From Pseudoalteromonas luteoviolacea (lineage in GTDB: Bacteria; Pseudomonadota; Gammaproteobacteria; Enterobacterales; Alteromonadaceae): a stretch of DNA of 64,000 nucleotides. The stretch covers positions 692,001-756,000 of the forward strand of contig NZ_JWIC01000010.1 in the NCBI RefSeq assembly GCF_000814765.1, given 5' to 3'. Each line of letters starts with the position of its first letter. Within the stretch, counting starts at the first letter, position 1. The position numbers were made by a program, and so were the translations under genes. The notes beneath the pieces are model-generated. The model was not told where the DNA came from and did no database searches. It worked only from the letters and a program-made list of their open reading frames with translations. This document shows, piece by piece, positions 7,782 to 15,501 of this stretch.

Positions 7782-8555
7782 TTAGTGTCTCAGTCCGACA
7801 CCACGCTTTATCAGTGTCAGCGCTATCGTAAATAGCACCGTAATAAAACCAATAAGCACACCAAATGCAACATAGATATTGACGTCGGATACACCTAAGA
7901 AGCCATACCTGAACGCGTTAACCATATAGATGATTGGGTTGATTTGCGAAACCCCTTGCCAAAACTCAGGGAGCAACTTAATCGAGTAGAATACCCCACC
8001 CAAATACGTCAACGGCGTTAGCACAAAGGTCGGAATAATACTGATATCATCGAAACTGTTTGCATACACGGCGTTGATCAAACCGCCAAGTGCAAACACA
8101 GCGGAGGTGAGCACCACAGTGGCCACAATCACTGCGATATTGTGAATTTGAATATCCACAAAGAACAAACTGACCAAGCTGACAATTAAGCCCACCAGCA
8201 TGCCACGAGCCATGCCGCCCCCCATGTAACCGAGTACAATCACATAGTTGGGTACGGGTGCAACCAGTAACTCTTCAATACTCTTTTGAAACTTTGTTGA
8301 GTAAAAGCTAGACGCCACATTTGAATAGGAGTTGGTGATCACCGACATCATAATTAGACCCGGCACAATAAACTCCATGTAACCAAAGCCGCCCATTTCA
8401 CCTATGCGCGATCCAATCAAACTACCAAAAATGATAAAGTAAAGTGTCATCGTAATGGCTGGCGGGACTAAGGTTTGCACCCAAATGCGCAAAAAGCGTA
8501 TGCACTCTTTGATCCAAATACTTTTCAGTGCAACACGGTATTTTAATATACTCAT
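7782..8555 (-). CDS. yadH: ABC-2 type transporter permease YadH
   Basis: 257-aa inner-membrane permease with about six hydrophobic segments, of the ABC-2 family. It matches the YadH type closely in length and in segments such as FIVPGLIMMSVI and GGVFYSIKLLP. It pairs with the ATPase YadG, whose stop overlaps this gene's start by four bases (ATGA), so the two are translationally coupled. The exported substrate of YadGH is not established. Last gene of the mpl-ubiX-yadG-yadH operon, with a terminator directly after it. Confidence 0.92.
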   Translation of the reverse strand: MSILKYRVALKSIWIKECIRFLRIWVQTLVPPAITMTLYFIIFGSLIGSRIGEMGGFGYMEFIVPGLIMMSVITNSYSNVASSFYSTKFQKSIEELLVAPVPNYVIVLGYMGGGMARGMLVGLIVSLVSLFFVDIQIHNIAVIVATVVLTSAVFALGGLINAVYANSFDDISIIPTFVLTPLTYLGGVFYSIKLLPEFWQGVSQINPIIYMVNAFRYGFLGVSDVNIYVAFGVLIGFITVLFTIALTLIKRGVGLRH

Positions 8556-9472
8556 TGCTTACGCCCCTGCTCTAATAACCCCACAAATAGTTCCTCTAAG
8601 CGATTCGCTTTATTACGCATACTTAACACTGTATTGCCCTGCTCGCTCAATTGCGCAAAGACACCGTTAAGTCCTTGTGACTTTTCCACTTCGACTTCAA
8701 GCGTGTGGTCATCAATCCAGGTAAACTGGTACCCTGACAGTGATACAGGTTTGATGGGAGCTTGTAGGTCTAAGATAAAGGTTTCTTTATCTAGTTTCGC
8801 TAACAAGGCTTTTATCGTTGTGTGCTCAACAATGACCCCTTTGTCAATAATGGCGATATTACGACACAATAACTCAGCCTCTTCTAAATAGTGAGTCGTT
8901 AAGATAATGGTCACACCTTGGCTGTTAATTTCACGCAAGAAATCCCACATCGAGCGTCTTAGCTCTATGTCCACACCCGCAGTCGGCTCATCCAATATCA
9001 GTAGCTTTGGCTCATGCATCAGTGCACGGGCAATCATTAAGCGGCGTTTCATACCACCAGATAAGGTACGTGCTTGCTTGTCTTTTTTATCAAACAGGCC
9101 GAGCTGCTTAAGGTATTTCTCGGCGCGCTGATGTGCAACTTGGCGAGGCACACCATAGTAGCCAGCTTGATTCACCAAAATTTGGTTCAGCGTCTCAAAC
9201 TGACTAAAGTTGAACTCCTGAGGGACTAAGCCGAGCTCAGATTTCGCCTCTTCTAATGCGGTATCAATTGAGTGGCCAAAAACACTGACCTCGCCTTGGG
9301 TTTTATTCACTAAAGAGGCAATAACCCCAATTGTTGTCGACTTGCCCGCCCCATTTGGGCCTAACAATGCGAAGAAATCTCCTTCTTGTACCTCTAAATC
9401 TATCCCTTTAACGGCTTCAACACCGTTTTTATAGACTTTTTTTAAGCCTTTTATACTTAATGCAGTTGTCAT
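8552..9472 (-). CDS. yadG: ABC transporter ATP-binding protein YadG
   Basis: 306-aa ATPase of an ABC-2 exporter. Walker A is GPNGAGKST, the signature is LSGGMKRR, Walker B is LLILDEPTAGVD and the switch His is in LTTHYLEEAE. The C-terminal region ending NKANRLEELFVGLL is typical of YadG. The longest frame adds eight residues from 9496; the ATG at 9472 (MTTALSIKGLKK) aligns with the family start and is preferred. It follows ubiX by 42 bases and overlaps yadH by four, so it belongs to the same operon and forms the transporter with YadH. Confidence 0.93.
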   Translation of the reverse strand: MTTALSIKGLKKVYKNGVEAVKGIDLEVQEGDFFALLGPNGAGKSTTIGVIASLVNKTQGEVSVFGHSIDTALEEAKSELGLVPQEFNFSQFETLNQILVNQAGYYGVPRQVAHQRAEKYLKQLGLFDKKDKQARTLSGGMKRRLMIARALMHEPKLLILDEPTAGVDIELRRSMWDFLREINSQGVTIILTTHYLEEAELLCRNIAIIDKGVIVEHTTIKALLAKLDKETFILDLQAPIKPVSLSGYQFTWIDDHTLEVEVEKSQGLNGVFAQLSEQGNTVLSMRNKANRLEELFVGLLEQGRKQ

Positions 9473-9514
9473 GTATTTCGGATCCCCAATCCCCATAATG
9501 TGTTTTCAAACAAT

Positions 9515-10132
9515 TTAGTCGCCATATCCCCAGCGTTTTGCCAGATTATGTTCGATGTTTAGATGGTCTAAAATCCGTGCCACCATAAAATCAACCAGAT
9601 CCTCGATTGACTGTGGTTGATGATAAAAGCCCGGCGCAGCAGGCATAATCGTGACGCCCAATTGACTCAGCTTGAGCATGTTTTCCAAGTGGATCGGGCT
9701 AAATGGCGTCTCTCGTGGCACCAATATTAACTGCCCACGCTCTTTGATCACCACATCCGCTGCACGCTCAAGCAAGTTATCCGATGCACCCAGTGCAATC
9801 GCTGAGACACTGCCTGCACTGCAGGGACATACCACCATTCTCTTTGGTGCGGCCGAACCGGATGCAACGGGACTAAACCAGTTGTCTTTCCCAAAGACTT
9901 GAATTTGACCTTCTTTGGCTTTACATAACGCACTGAGTTGTTCAGTGGCTTTAGCTTCATTACCAGAGAGTTTAACGTTGGACTCAGTATCCAGTACCAC
10001 GCGCGCGGCGCTGGAGATAAGCACAAAGACTTGATAATCCAGTGCAACCAAAACTTCTAACAAACGTAGGCCATATGGCGCACCCGATGCGCCGCTAAAT
10101 GCTAACGTAATTGGATCTTTAAATTGTGACAT
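9515..10132 (-). CDS. ubiX: Flavin prenyltransferase UbiX
   Basis: 205-aa flavoprotein that joins dimethylallyl phosphate to reduced FMN, making the prenyl-FMN cofactor used by the decarboxylase UbiD in ubiquinone synthesis. The N-terminal FMN-binding loop AFSGASGAPYG, the VCPCSAGSVSAIALG segment and the ERAADVVIKER region with the later RETPFS motif are all diagnostic. Length is normal. It starts four bases after the mpl stop, so the two are co-transcribed. Confidence 0.95.
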   Translation of the reverse strand: MSQFKDPITLAFSGASGAPYGLRLLEVLVALDYQVFVLISSAARVVLDTESNVKLSGNEAKATEQLSALCKAKEGQIQVFGKDNWFSPVASGSAAPKRMVVCPCSAGSVSAIALGASDNLLERAADVVIKERGQLILVPRETPFSPIHLENMLKLSQLGVTIMPAAPGFYHQPQSIEDLVDFMVARILDHLNIEHNLAKRWGYGD

Positions 10133-10136
10133 AGGT

Positions 10137-11486
10137 TTATGACATTACCTTTTTAAGCTCGGCAGTAAGGGCATCATGAATGCCATTAAACCCACCGTTA
10201 CTCATAATTAAAATATGCTGATTTGGCTTGGCCTGCGAAGTGACGTACTTAATAATATCATCTGTACTCGCAAAACATTGGCGACCCGCTTTTACTGCCG
10301 CTTCTTTTAAAGACCACGAAAGGCCTTGTGGCTCATAGACTAAAGCTTCATCAGCGGCGCCAAGCGCATTCATTAACGTATCTTGGTGCACACCCATTTT
10401 CATGGTATTTGAACGCGGCTCCAAAATAGCAATGATTTCATCACTGCCCACCTTGGCACGAAGCCCTGCAAGCGTCGTTTCAATCGCAGTTGGATGATGT
10501 GCAAAGTCATCATATACACTCACCCCACCAATTTCGGCTTTGAGTTCCATGCGACGTTTTGGCGACTTGAAAGTTTGCAGTGCTTCAATGCTTACCTCAA
10601 CAGGGATCCCGACATGACGGGCAGCAGCAATGGCCATAATGGCGTTTTTCACATTGTGTTCACCAATGGCAGACCAGTTTACCTCACCAACTTCTTCACC
10701 CTGCAGCAGCACGTTAAAGCGGCTGCCATCTGGCGCGATTAATTGATACGACCAATCCCCACCGAGCGATTCTTTTTGACTCCAAAAACCACGCTCAAGC
10801 ACCTCGTTTATTGCACTATCTTGTGCTGGATAAATCGCTTTCCCCTGCCCAGGCAGGGTTCTGATCAAATGGTGGAACTGGGTTTGGATGGCATTTAAAT
10901 CAGCAAAAATATCGGCATGGTCAAACTCAAGGTTATTCAGGATTAATGTGCGAGGTAGATAATGGACAAACTTGCTGCGCTTATCAAAAAATGCGGTGTC
11001 ATATTCATCGGCTTCGATAACAAAAAATGGCGTATCGGTCACCCGAGCAGACAAGCCAAAATTTTGCACAATTCCACCGATTAAAAAGCCAGGTTTAAGG
11101 CCTGCATATTCAAGCAACCAAGCGAGCATACTGGCTGTGGTGGTTTTGCCATGTGTGCCAGCAACAGCGAGTACCCAAGCATCTTGCAACACATGCTGTT
11201 TTAACCACTCAGGTCCAGATGTATACGGCAAGCCTTTCTCTAACACATACTCTACACAAGGGTTGCCGCGACTCATTGCATTGCCTATCACAACCACGTC
11301 TGGCCTTGGCTCTAACTGAGCAGGATCATAACCTTGCGTTAATTCAATCCCCAAAGATTCAAGTTGGGTACTCATTGGCGGGTAAACGTTTTGATCTGAG
11401 CCTGTGACTTTATGGCCCAAAGATTGTGCGATGGCTGCAATGCCCCCCATAAAGGTGCCGCAGATCCCAAGAATATGAATATGCAT
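10137..11486 (-). CDS. mpl: UDP-MurNAc:murein tripeptide ligase Mpl
   Basis: 449-aa Mur-ligase family enzyme that attaches recycled L-Ala-gamma-D-Glu-meso-diaminopimelate to UDP-N-acetylmuramate in peptidoglycan recycling. It shows the N-terminal UDP-binding HILGICGTFMGG, the ATP-binding loop AGTHGKTTT, the EADEYDTAFFDKRSKF stretch and the LEPRSNTMKMG motif near the C-terminus, all typical of Mpl rather than MurC. AmpD, which feeds the same recycling route, is encoded at 56.4 kb. First gene of the minus-strand operon with ubiX, yadG and yadH. Confidence 0.95.
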   Translation of the reverse strand: MHIHILGICGTFMGGIAAIAQSLGHKVTGSDQNVYPPMSTQLESLGIELTQGYDPAQLEPRPDVVVIGNAMSRGNPCVEYVLEKGLPYTSGPEWLKQHVLQDAWVLAVAGTHGKTTTASMLAWLLEYAGLKPGFLIGGIVQNFGLSARVTDTPFFVIEADEYDTAFFDKRSKFVHYLPRTLILNNLEFDHADIFADLNAIQTQFHHLIRTLPGQGKAIYPAQDSAINEVLERGFWSQKESLGGDWSYQLIAPDGSRFNVLLQGEEVGEVNWSAIGEHNVKNAIMAIAAARHVGIPVEVSIEALQTFKSPKRRMELKAEIGGVSVYDDFAHHPTAIETTLAGLRAKVGSDEIIAILEPRSNTMKMGVHQDTLMNALGAADEALVYEPQGLSWSLKEAAVKAGRQCFASTDDIIKYVTSQAKPNQHILIMSNGGFNGIHDALTAELKKVMS

Positions 11487-11575
11487 AAGTTCAGCTAGTT
11501 ATGAAAGTTGCCCCTAGAGTAACATACTCCAATGAGCCTAGGCTGACTTTGTACGCAAAACACTTTTGCACAGAC

Positions 11576-11605
11576 AAAAAAATACCAGCCTGTTGGCTGG
11601 TATTT
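11576..11605. terminator. Bidirectional terminator between pyrE and mpl
   Basis: AAATACCAGCC-TGTT-GGCTGGTATTT (11580-11605) with an A-run before it and a T-run after it. It lies immediately after the pyrE stop on the minus strand. Confidence 0.85.
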
Positions 11606-11632
11606 TTAGTCAAGACTTAATTCAGTCACAAC

Positions 11633-12277
11633 TTAAGCAACACCGTATTGGTCACGGTACGCTTTGACTGTCGCTAGATGTTCAGACGCGCTACCTTGTT
11701 GCTCTAGGTAAGTAATGAGATCAGCAAGCTTAACAATCGACACCACTTCTGTGCCAAAGTCACGCTCTACTTCTTGAATTGCAGAAAGCTCACCTTTGCC
11801 TTTTTCCTGACGGTCAAGGGCAATCAACACACCAGCTAAGTCTGCTTCATTCGCCTTAATAATTTCCATTGACTCACGGATTGCAGTACCAGCTGTGATC
11901 ACATCATCAACCAACATAATACGGCCTTTAAGCTCAGAACCAACGAGGTTTCCGCCTTCACCGTGCTGCTTTTTCTCTTTACGATTAAAGCAGTAAGGCA
12001 CGTCTTTGTCATGGTGATCAGCCAGTGCAACCGCAGTTGTTGTCGCAATTGGAATGCCTTTATAGGCAGGGCCAAATAACACGTCATAAGCAATGCCCGC
12101 ATCTTCTAGTGCTGCTGCATAAAAACGACCTAAACGCGCAAGGTCACGACCCGTGTTAAATAAGCCAGCATTAAAGAAGTAAGGGCTAGTACGACCTGAT
12201 TTAAGCGTAAACTCACCAAACTTTAGTACCTGCTTTTCCAGCGCAAATTCAATAAAATCTTTTTGATACTGTTTCAT
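11633..12277 (-). CDS. pyrE: Orotate phosphoribosyltransferase
   Basis: 214-aa enzyme converting orotate and PRPP to orotidine 5'-phosphate in pyrimidine synthesis. The PRPP-binding signature is MLVDDVITAGTA, and the N-terminal FTLKSGRTSPYFFNAG and YKGIPI motifs are typical. It follows rph by 14 bases, the same rph-pyrE arrangement as in enteric bacteria. No attenuator hairpin stands out in the 14-base gap; the terminator follows the gene. Confidence 0.97.
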   Translation of the reverse strand: MKQYQKDFIEFALEKQVLKFGEFTLKSGRTSPYFFNAGLFNTGRDLARLGRFYAAALEDAGIAYDVLFGPAYKGIPIATTTAVALADHHDKDVPYCFNRKEKKQHGEGGNLVGSELKGRIMLVDDVITAGTAIRESMEIIKANEADLAGVLIALDRQEKGKGELSAIQEVERDFGTEVVSIVKLADLITYLEQQGSASEHLATVKAYRDQYGVA

Positions 12278-12291
12278 AACTCACCTACTGT

Positions 12292-13005
12292 TTACGCTAA
12301 TGCTTGTTTTTGAATATCGATGATCTCACGAATTGAATGCTTGGCTAATGCCAGCAACTCGTCAAGCTCTTCGAATGAGAAAGGTTCGCCTTCAGCAGTA
12401 CCTTGCACTTCAATCAGCTTACCTGTTTCTGTCATGATCACGTTCATGTCAGTTTCGGCTTCTGAATCTTCAAGGTACTCTAAGTCGCTGATCGCTTCAC
12501 CGTTGTATACACCAACAGAAATGGCGGCAATCATGAACTTAAGTGGGTTTGCATTGATCATGCCTTTTGCACGCATGTGCGTCAGTGCGTCAACCAAAGC
12601 CACACATGCACCGCTGATTGATGCCGTACGTGTACCACCGTCTGCTTGCAGCACATCACAGTCAATTGTAATGGTGTTCTCACCTAACGCCGATAGGTCA
12701 ACCGCAGCACGAAGCGCACGTGCGATAAGGCGTTGAATTTCCATCGTACGTCCACCTTGCTTGCCTTTTGCAGCTTCGCGGCCATTACGAGTGTGAGTAG
12801 AGCGAGGAAGCATACCATACTCTGCAGTGATCCAACCTTTACCCTGTCCTTTCATAAAGCGCGGTACGCCCGCTTCCACAGTTGCTGTACACAGCACTTT
12901 TGTATTACCAAACTCTACAAGCACTGAGCCTTCAGCGTGCATTGTATAGTTACGGGTAAATGTTACAGGTCTAATCTGATTTGCAGTTCTTTCGCTTGGA
13001 CGCAT
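12292..13005 (-). CDS. rph: Ribonuclease PH
   Basis: 237-aa phosphorolytic 3'-to-5' exoribonuclease that trims tRNA 3' ends. It shows the full RNase PH signature: RPSERTANQIRPV at the start, YGMLPRSTHTRN, GGRTMEIQRLIARALR, DCDVLQADGGTR and SDLEYLEDSEAETDMN. The longest frame starts ten codons earlier at 13035; the ATG at 13005 matches the family N-terminus and is used. The protein is not truncated, unlike the frameshifted rph of some E. coli K-12 strains. First gene of the rph-pyrE operon, divergent from yicC. Confidence 0.96.
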   Translation of the reverse strand: MRPSERTANQIRPVTFTRNYTMHAEGSVLVEFGNTKVLCTATVEAGVPRFMKGQGKGWITAEYGMLPRSTHTRNGREAAKGKQGGRTMEIQRLIARALRAAVDLSALGENTITIDCDVLQADGGTRTASISGACVALVDALTHMRAKGMINANPLKFMIAAISVGVYNGEAISDLEYLEDSEAETDMNVIMTETGKLIEVQGTAEGEPFSFEELDELLALAKHSIREIIDIQKQALA

Positions 13006-13158
13006 CCACGTTCCCCTATCATCAAAGTTTCGCAATATTATAAAGGGATCCTTTGCGCTATGCCACGCAATACCAAAAGAAATCTTAGCTTTACCTATCG
13101 AGCAGCGTTTTTCTTAGGCTATAATGGCGTCGCAAACTTAATTAAATAGGAACTTTAT

Positions 13159-14019
13159 ATGATCCATAGTATGACCGCCTACGCTCGAAAAGAGGTAAAA
13201 GGCGATTGGGGCACTGGGGTTTGGGAGATCCGCTCAGTCAATCAACGTTATCTCGAAACATTTATCCGCGCGCCGGAGCAATTCAGGGCATTAGAGCCAG
13301 TAGTACGTGAACGCCTTCGTAAGCAACTGCAACGAGGCAAAGTAGAAGTCTATTTAAAATTTGCAGCAAATCCAGCTCACGTTGGTCAGCTGTCTATTAA
13401 CGAAACCCTAGCCAAACAAATTTTAGAAAATGCTAAATGGGTGCAATCTATTAGCGGTGGCGACATCAACCCGACTGAAATCCTGCGCTGGCCTGGCGTG
13501 ATGGAAGCTGAAGAAGTCGATTTAGATGAAGTAAACAGTGCATTACTTGCCGGTTTTGACGAAGTCGTACAAGACTTTAAAGCAGCAAGAGCCTCTGAAG
13601 GTGCAAACCTTGAGAGCATGATCACCACGCGTCTAGACAGTATTCTTGAACAAGTCGCTGTTGTTGAAGGCCACATGCCTGAAGTAACAAAATGGCAGCG
13701 TGACAAGCTCACACAAAAACTAGAAGAGCTGCAAACGGACATCGATGAATCACGCTTAGAGCAAGAGCTGATTTACCTTGCACAAAAGCAAGACGTTGCC
13801 GAAGAGCTAGACCGCTTAAAATCTCACGTCAAAGAGACGCATAAAATCTTGAAAAAAGGTGGCGCATGCGGCCGTCGTTTAGACTTTATGATGCAAGAGT
13901 TTAACCGTGAGTCGAATACACTTGCCTCTAAGTCTATCAATGCTGAGATCACCAATGCTGCGGTAGAACTAAAAGTTCTGATTGAGCAAATGCGCGAGCA
14001 GATCCAGAATATTGAGTAA
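13159..14019 (+). CDS. yicC: YicC family endoribonuclease/RNase adaptor
   Basis: 286-aa member of the YicC family, recently linked to endoribonuclease activity and small-RNA turnover. Signature features: the start MIHSMTAYAR, WEIRSVNQRYLE, RKQLQRGKVEVY, the C-terminal GGACGRRLDFMMQEFNRE and NTLASKS. Ribosome site AGGAA lies eight bases before the ATG. Divergent from rph, as in many gammaproteobacteria. A weak stem (AGCCC/GGGCT at about 14040-14062) follows the gene. Confidence 0.93.
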   Translation: MIHSMTAYARKEVKGDWGTGVWEIRSVNQRYLETFIRAPEQFRALEPVVRERLRKQLQRGKVEVYLKFAANPAHVGQLSINETLAKQILENAKWVQSISGGDINPTEILRWPGVMEAEEVDLDEVNSALLAGFDEVVQDFKAARASEGANLESMITTRLDSILEQVAVVEGHMPEVTKWQRDKLTQKLEELQTDIDESRLEQELIYLAQKQDVAEELDRLKSHVKETHKILKKGGACGRRLDFMMQEFNRESNTLASKSINAEITNAAVELKVLIEQMREQIQNIE

Positions 14020-14094
14020 TACTTTTAAAATATATTCAAGCCCTGCAAATCACGTGGGGCTTACTACTTTATCTATAAAATCAAGGAATTGAAT

Positions 14095-14229
14095 ATGAAA
14101 ATAAATGAAATGGTACAATTAGAAAAAGTCACTGGCGGGGTTACTCCAATAACCTCAAATGTACCTACCAATACTCCGCCCATAACATCAGCCATGTTAT
14201 TAAATGGCAAAAGATTAGCCAAAAATTAG
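14095..14229 (+). CDS. 44-aa double-glycine leader peptide (bacteriocin/RiPP-like)
   Basis: Intact small ORF with a good ribosome site (AAGGA, seven bases before ATG). The first 15 residues, MKINEMVQLEKVTGG, fit the double-glycine leader cut by peptide-exporting ABC transporters with C39 protease domains: acidic/hydrophobic spacing and Gly-Gly at 14-15. The predicted mature part is 29 residues, rich in Thr and Pro (VTPITSN, VPTNTPPITS) with a basic end (LLNGKRLAKN). It has no cysteine. Thr/Ser without Cys argues against a simple lanthipeptide. No exporter, immunity or modification gene was recognised next to it, although two uncharacterised small genes follow 440 bases downstream. The leader call is from pattern only. 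Confidence 0.5.
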   Translation: MKINEMVQLEKVTGGVTPITSNVPTNTPPITSAMLLNGKRLAKN

Positions 14230-14537
14230 GTCGCATTTTAGATACCATTGCCCGAAATGCGCTTAGTGTGTCAATTAAATTGAGCCTTTAAACTTTGGCC
14301 TTTATCTGTACATTTAAATGGCTCATATCATCAAAGCAATTATCCAATTGTTCTACATACAGCTTGTACATAAGCTCTAGTTTTTAAAGAGTACGCTTAA
14401 AAATTAGTCGGCACCCTAGCTGTTCGAAACTATCCCGCCTATAAACTCATAAATAATTATCTAACCTATTAAGCAATAGTTGAAATATTGAAAGACGATC
14501 GCTGCCACATACCAAACTCGCATTCTGTTTAATTTAA

Positions 14538-14912
14538 GCCACACAACAAAATGATTCTCTTAAATACTGGTCTGCGCAACTAATCTCTATTTTTGGTGGC
14601 TTATTTTATCATCCTGTTGCAGGAATTGAGCTACTATTTGAATTTGAAGATGGCTCAGAACTGATCATGAAAGCAGCCACTTTAAGATCGGGCACTAAAC
14701 TACGCTTATCGTACACTAAACACAGTGCGATAGACTCTGATGGCAATCGTATTCCAGATGCTGGGTCATCTATTGAAGGTACGTATCAGTTTTCATCGCA
14801 GCATAAGCTAGAGCAATATATACAAAAAGCAGCAGAGTATGGTATTCGGTTAAGAGTTATACAAACAGGAGTGAGGGGAAGAGTAATCATTACCCCAATT
14901 GACAGGACTTAA
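14538..14912 (+). pseudogene. Probable 5'-truncated gene of unknown function
   Basis: The frame is open from 14538 (after TAA at 14535-14537) to 14912. The first ATG is at 14667, giving 81 aa, with no ribosome site. The part before that ATG also reads like protein: DSLKYWSAQLISIFGG, then LFYHPVAGIELLFEFEDGSE runs straight into the Met. No ATG, GTG or TTG exists in the upstream part. This suggests the remnant of a longer gene that lost its 5' end, or a very weak start at 14667. No domain was recognised. It is followed three bases later by a small membrane-protein gene. The 14230-14537 stretch before it shows no gene, RNA or repeat I can support. Confidence 0.45.
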
Positions 14913-14915
14913 ATT

Positions 14916-15149
14916 ATGTTAGAAATGCTTAGAAATGGTGAGGTACACCTCATATCAGTGGCTTTTTTTGTGCAAGTTTTCGTTTGCCTTGCCATAAACT
15001 ACTTCGTCGCACACAAATTCCGATATAGCAAAGTATTAGCGATTATCACGGCAATTATGCCACTTATTAACACCTATGCGACTTGTGTATATATCGCTTT
15101 AGCGATATTTCATTCTAGGCATCCGAAAGTAACAAATAGCGAGAGCTAG
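14916..15149 (+). CDS. Small two-helix membrane protein, unknown function
   Basis: 77-aa protein with two hydrophobic segments, about residues 13-31 and 40-65, and a short hydrophilic tail. The ATG is preceded by AGGA about eight bases away. It starts three bases after the preceding frame, so the two were probably one operon, and ends before a good terminator. No family recognised. Small paired membrane proteins can be immunity or accessory factors, but nothing here proves that. Confidence 0.5.
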   Translation: MLEMLRNGEVHLISVAFFVQVFVCLAINYFVAHKFRYSKVLAIITAIMPLINTYATCVYIALAIFHSRHPKVTNSES

Positions 15150-15160
15150 TTCACCCGTGC

Positions 15161-15190
15161 AACCAAGCCCTCTATTGGCTTGGTTTTTTA
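15161..15190 (+). terminator. Terminator after the small membrane protein
   Basis: AACCAAGCC (15161-15169) pairs with GGCTTGGTT (15177-15185), loop CTCTATT, followed by a run of T to 15189. Confidence 0.85.
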
Positions 15191-15374
15191 ATTCATACCC
15201 CTATTATTCATTGCCAGACTGCCCACATGACTTAACGGTTCGATCAACCTAGCCTGACAAACATTTAGAAAAACGCCATTACCCACTTCTTCACCAAGAA
15301 AAGCCACAGTGCTTAGCGAGCAAGTTAACAAATTGCACCTTTTCCCTTTGTTACACTTTTATGAACCTTTTTAT

Positions 15375-15382
15375 GCCGATAT
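15375..15382 (+). promoter_or_regulatory. Sigma-28-like -10 element upstream of the chemoreceptor
   Basis: GCCGATAT differs at one base from the flagellar sigma-28 -10 consensus GCCGATAA and lies about 120 bases before the chemoreceptor start. A matching -35 (TAAA) is not clear, so the call is tentative. The rest of the 15191-15489 gap is AT-rich and otherwise unremarkable. Confidence 0.3.
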
Positions 15383-15501
15383 AACAAACAATCGGTAAAT
15401 TAATTCATAAATTCGCAATTTTCTTATCCTTAATTAATAATTTGAGTAGGCAAATTTGATATTCCAAGGATTCGGAGTACACAACTTTCTTGGGTAACAA
15501 T

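Noticed and set aside
7782..9472. YadGH as exporter of the double-glycine peptides
   Set aside because: YadG has no C39 peptidase domain and the pair is a conserved housekeeping-type ABC-2 transporter in an operon with mpl and ubiX.
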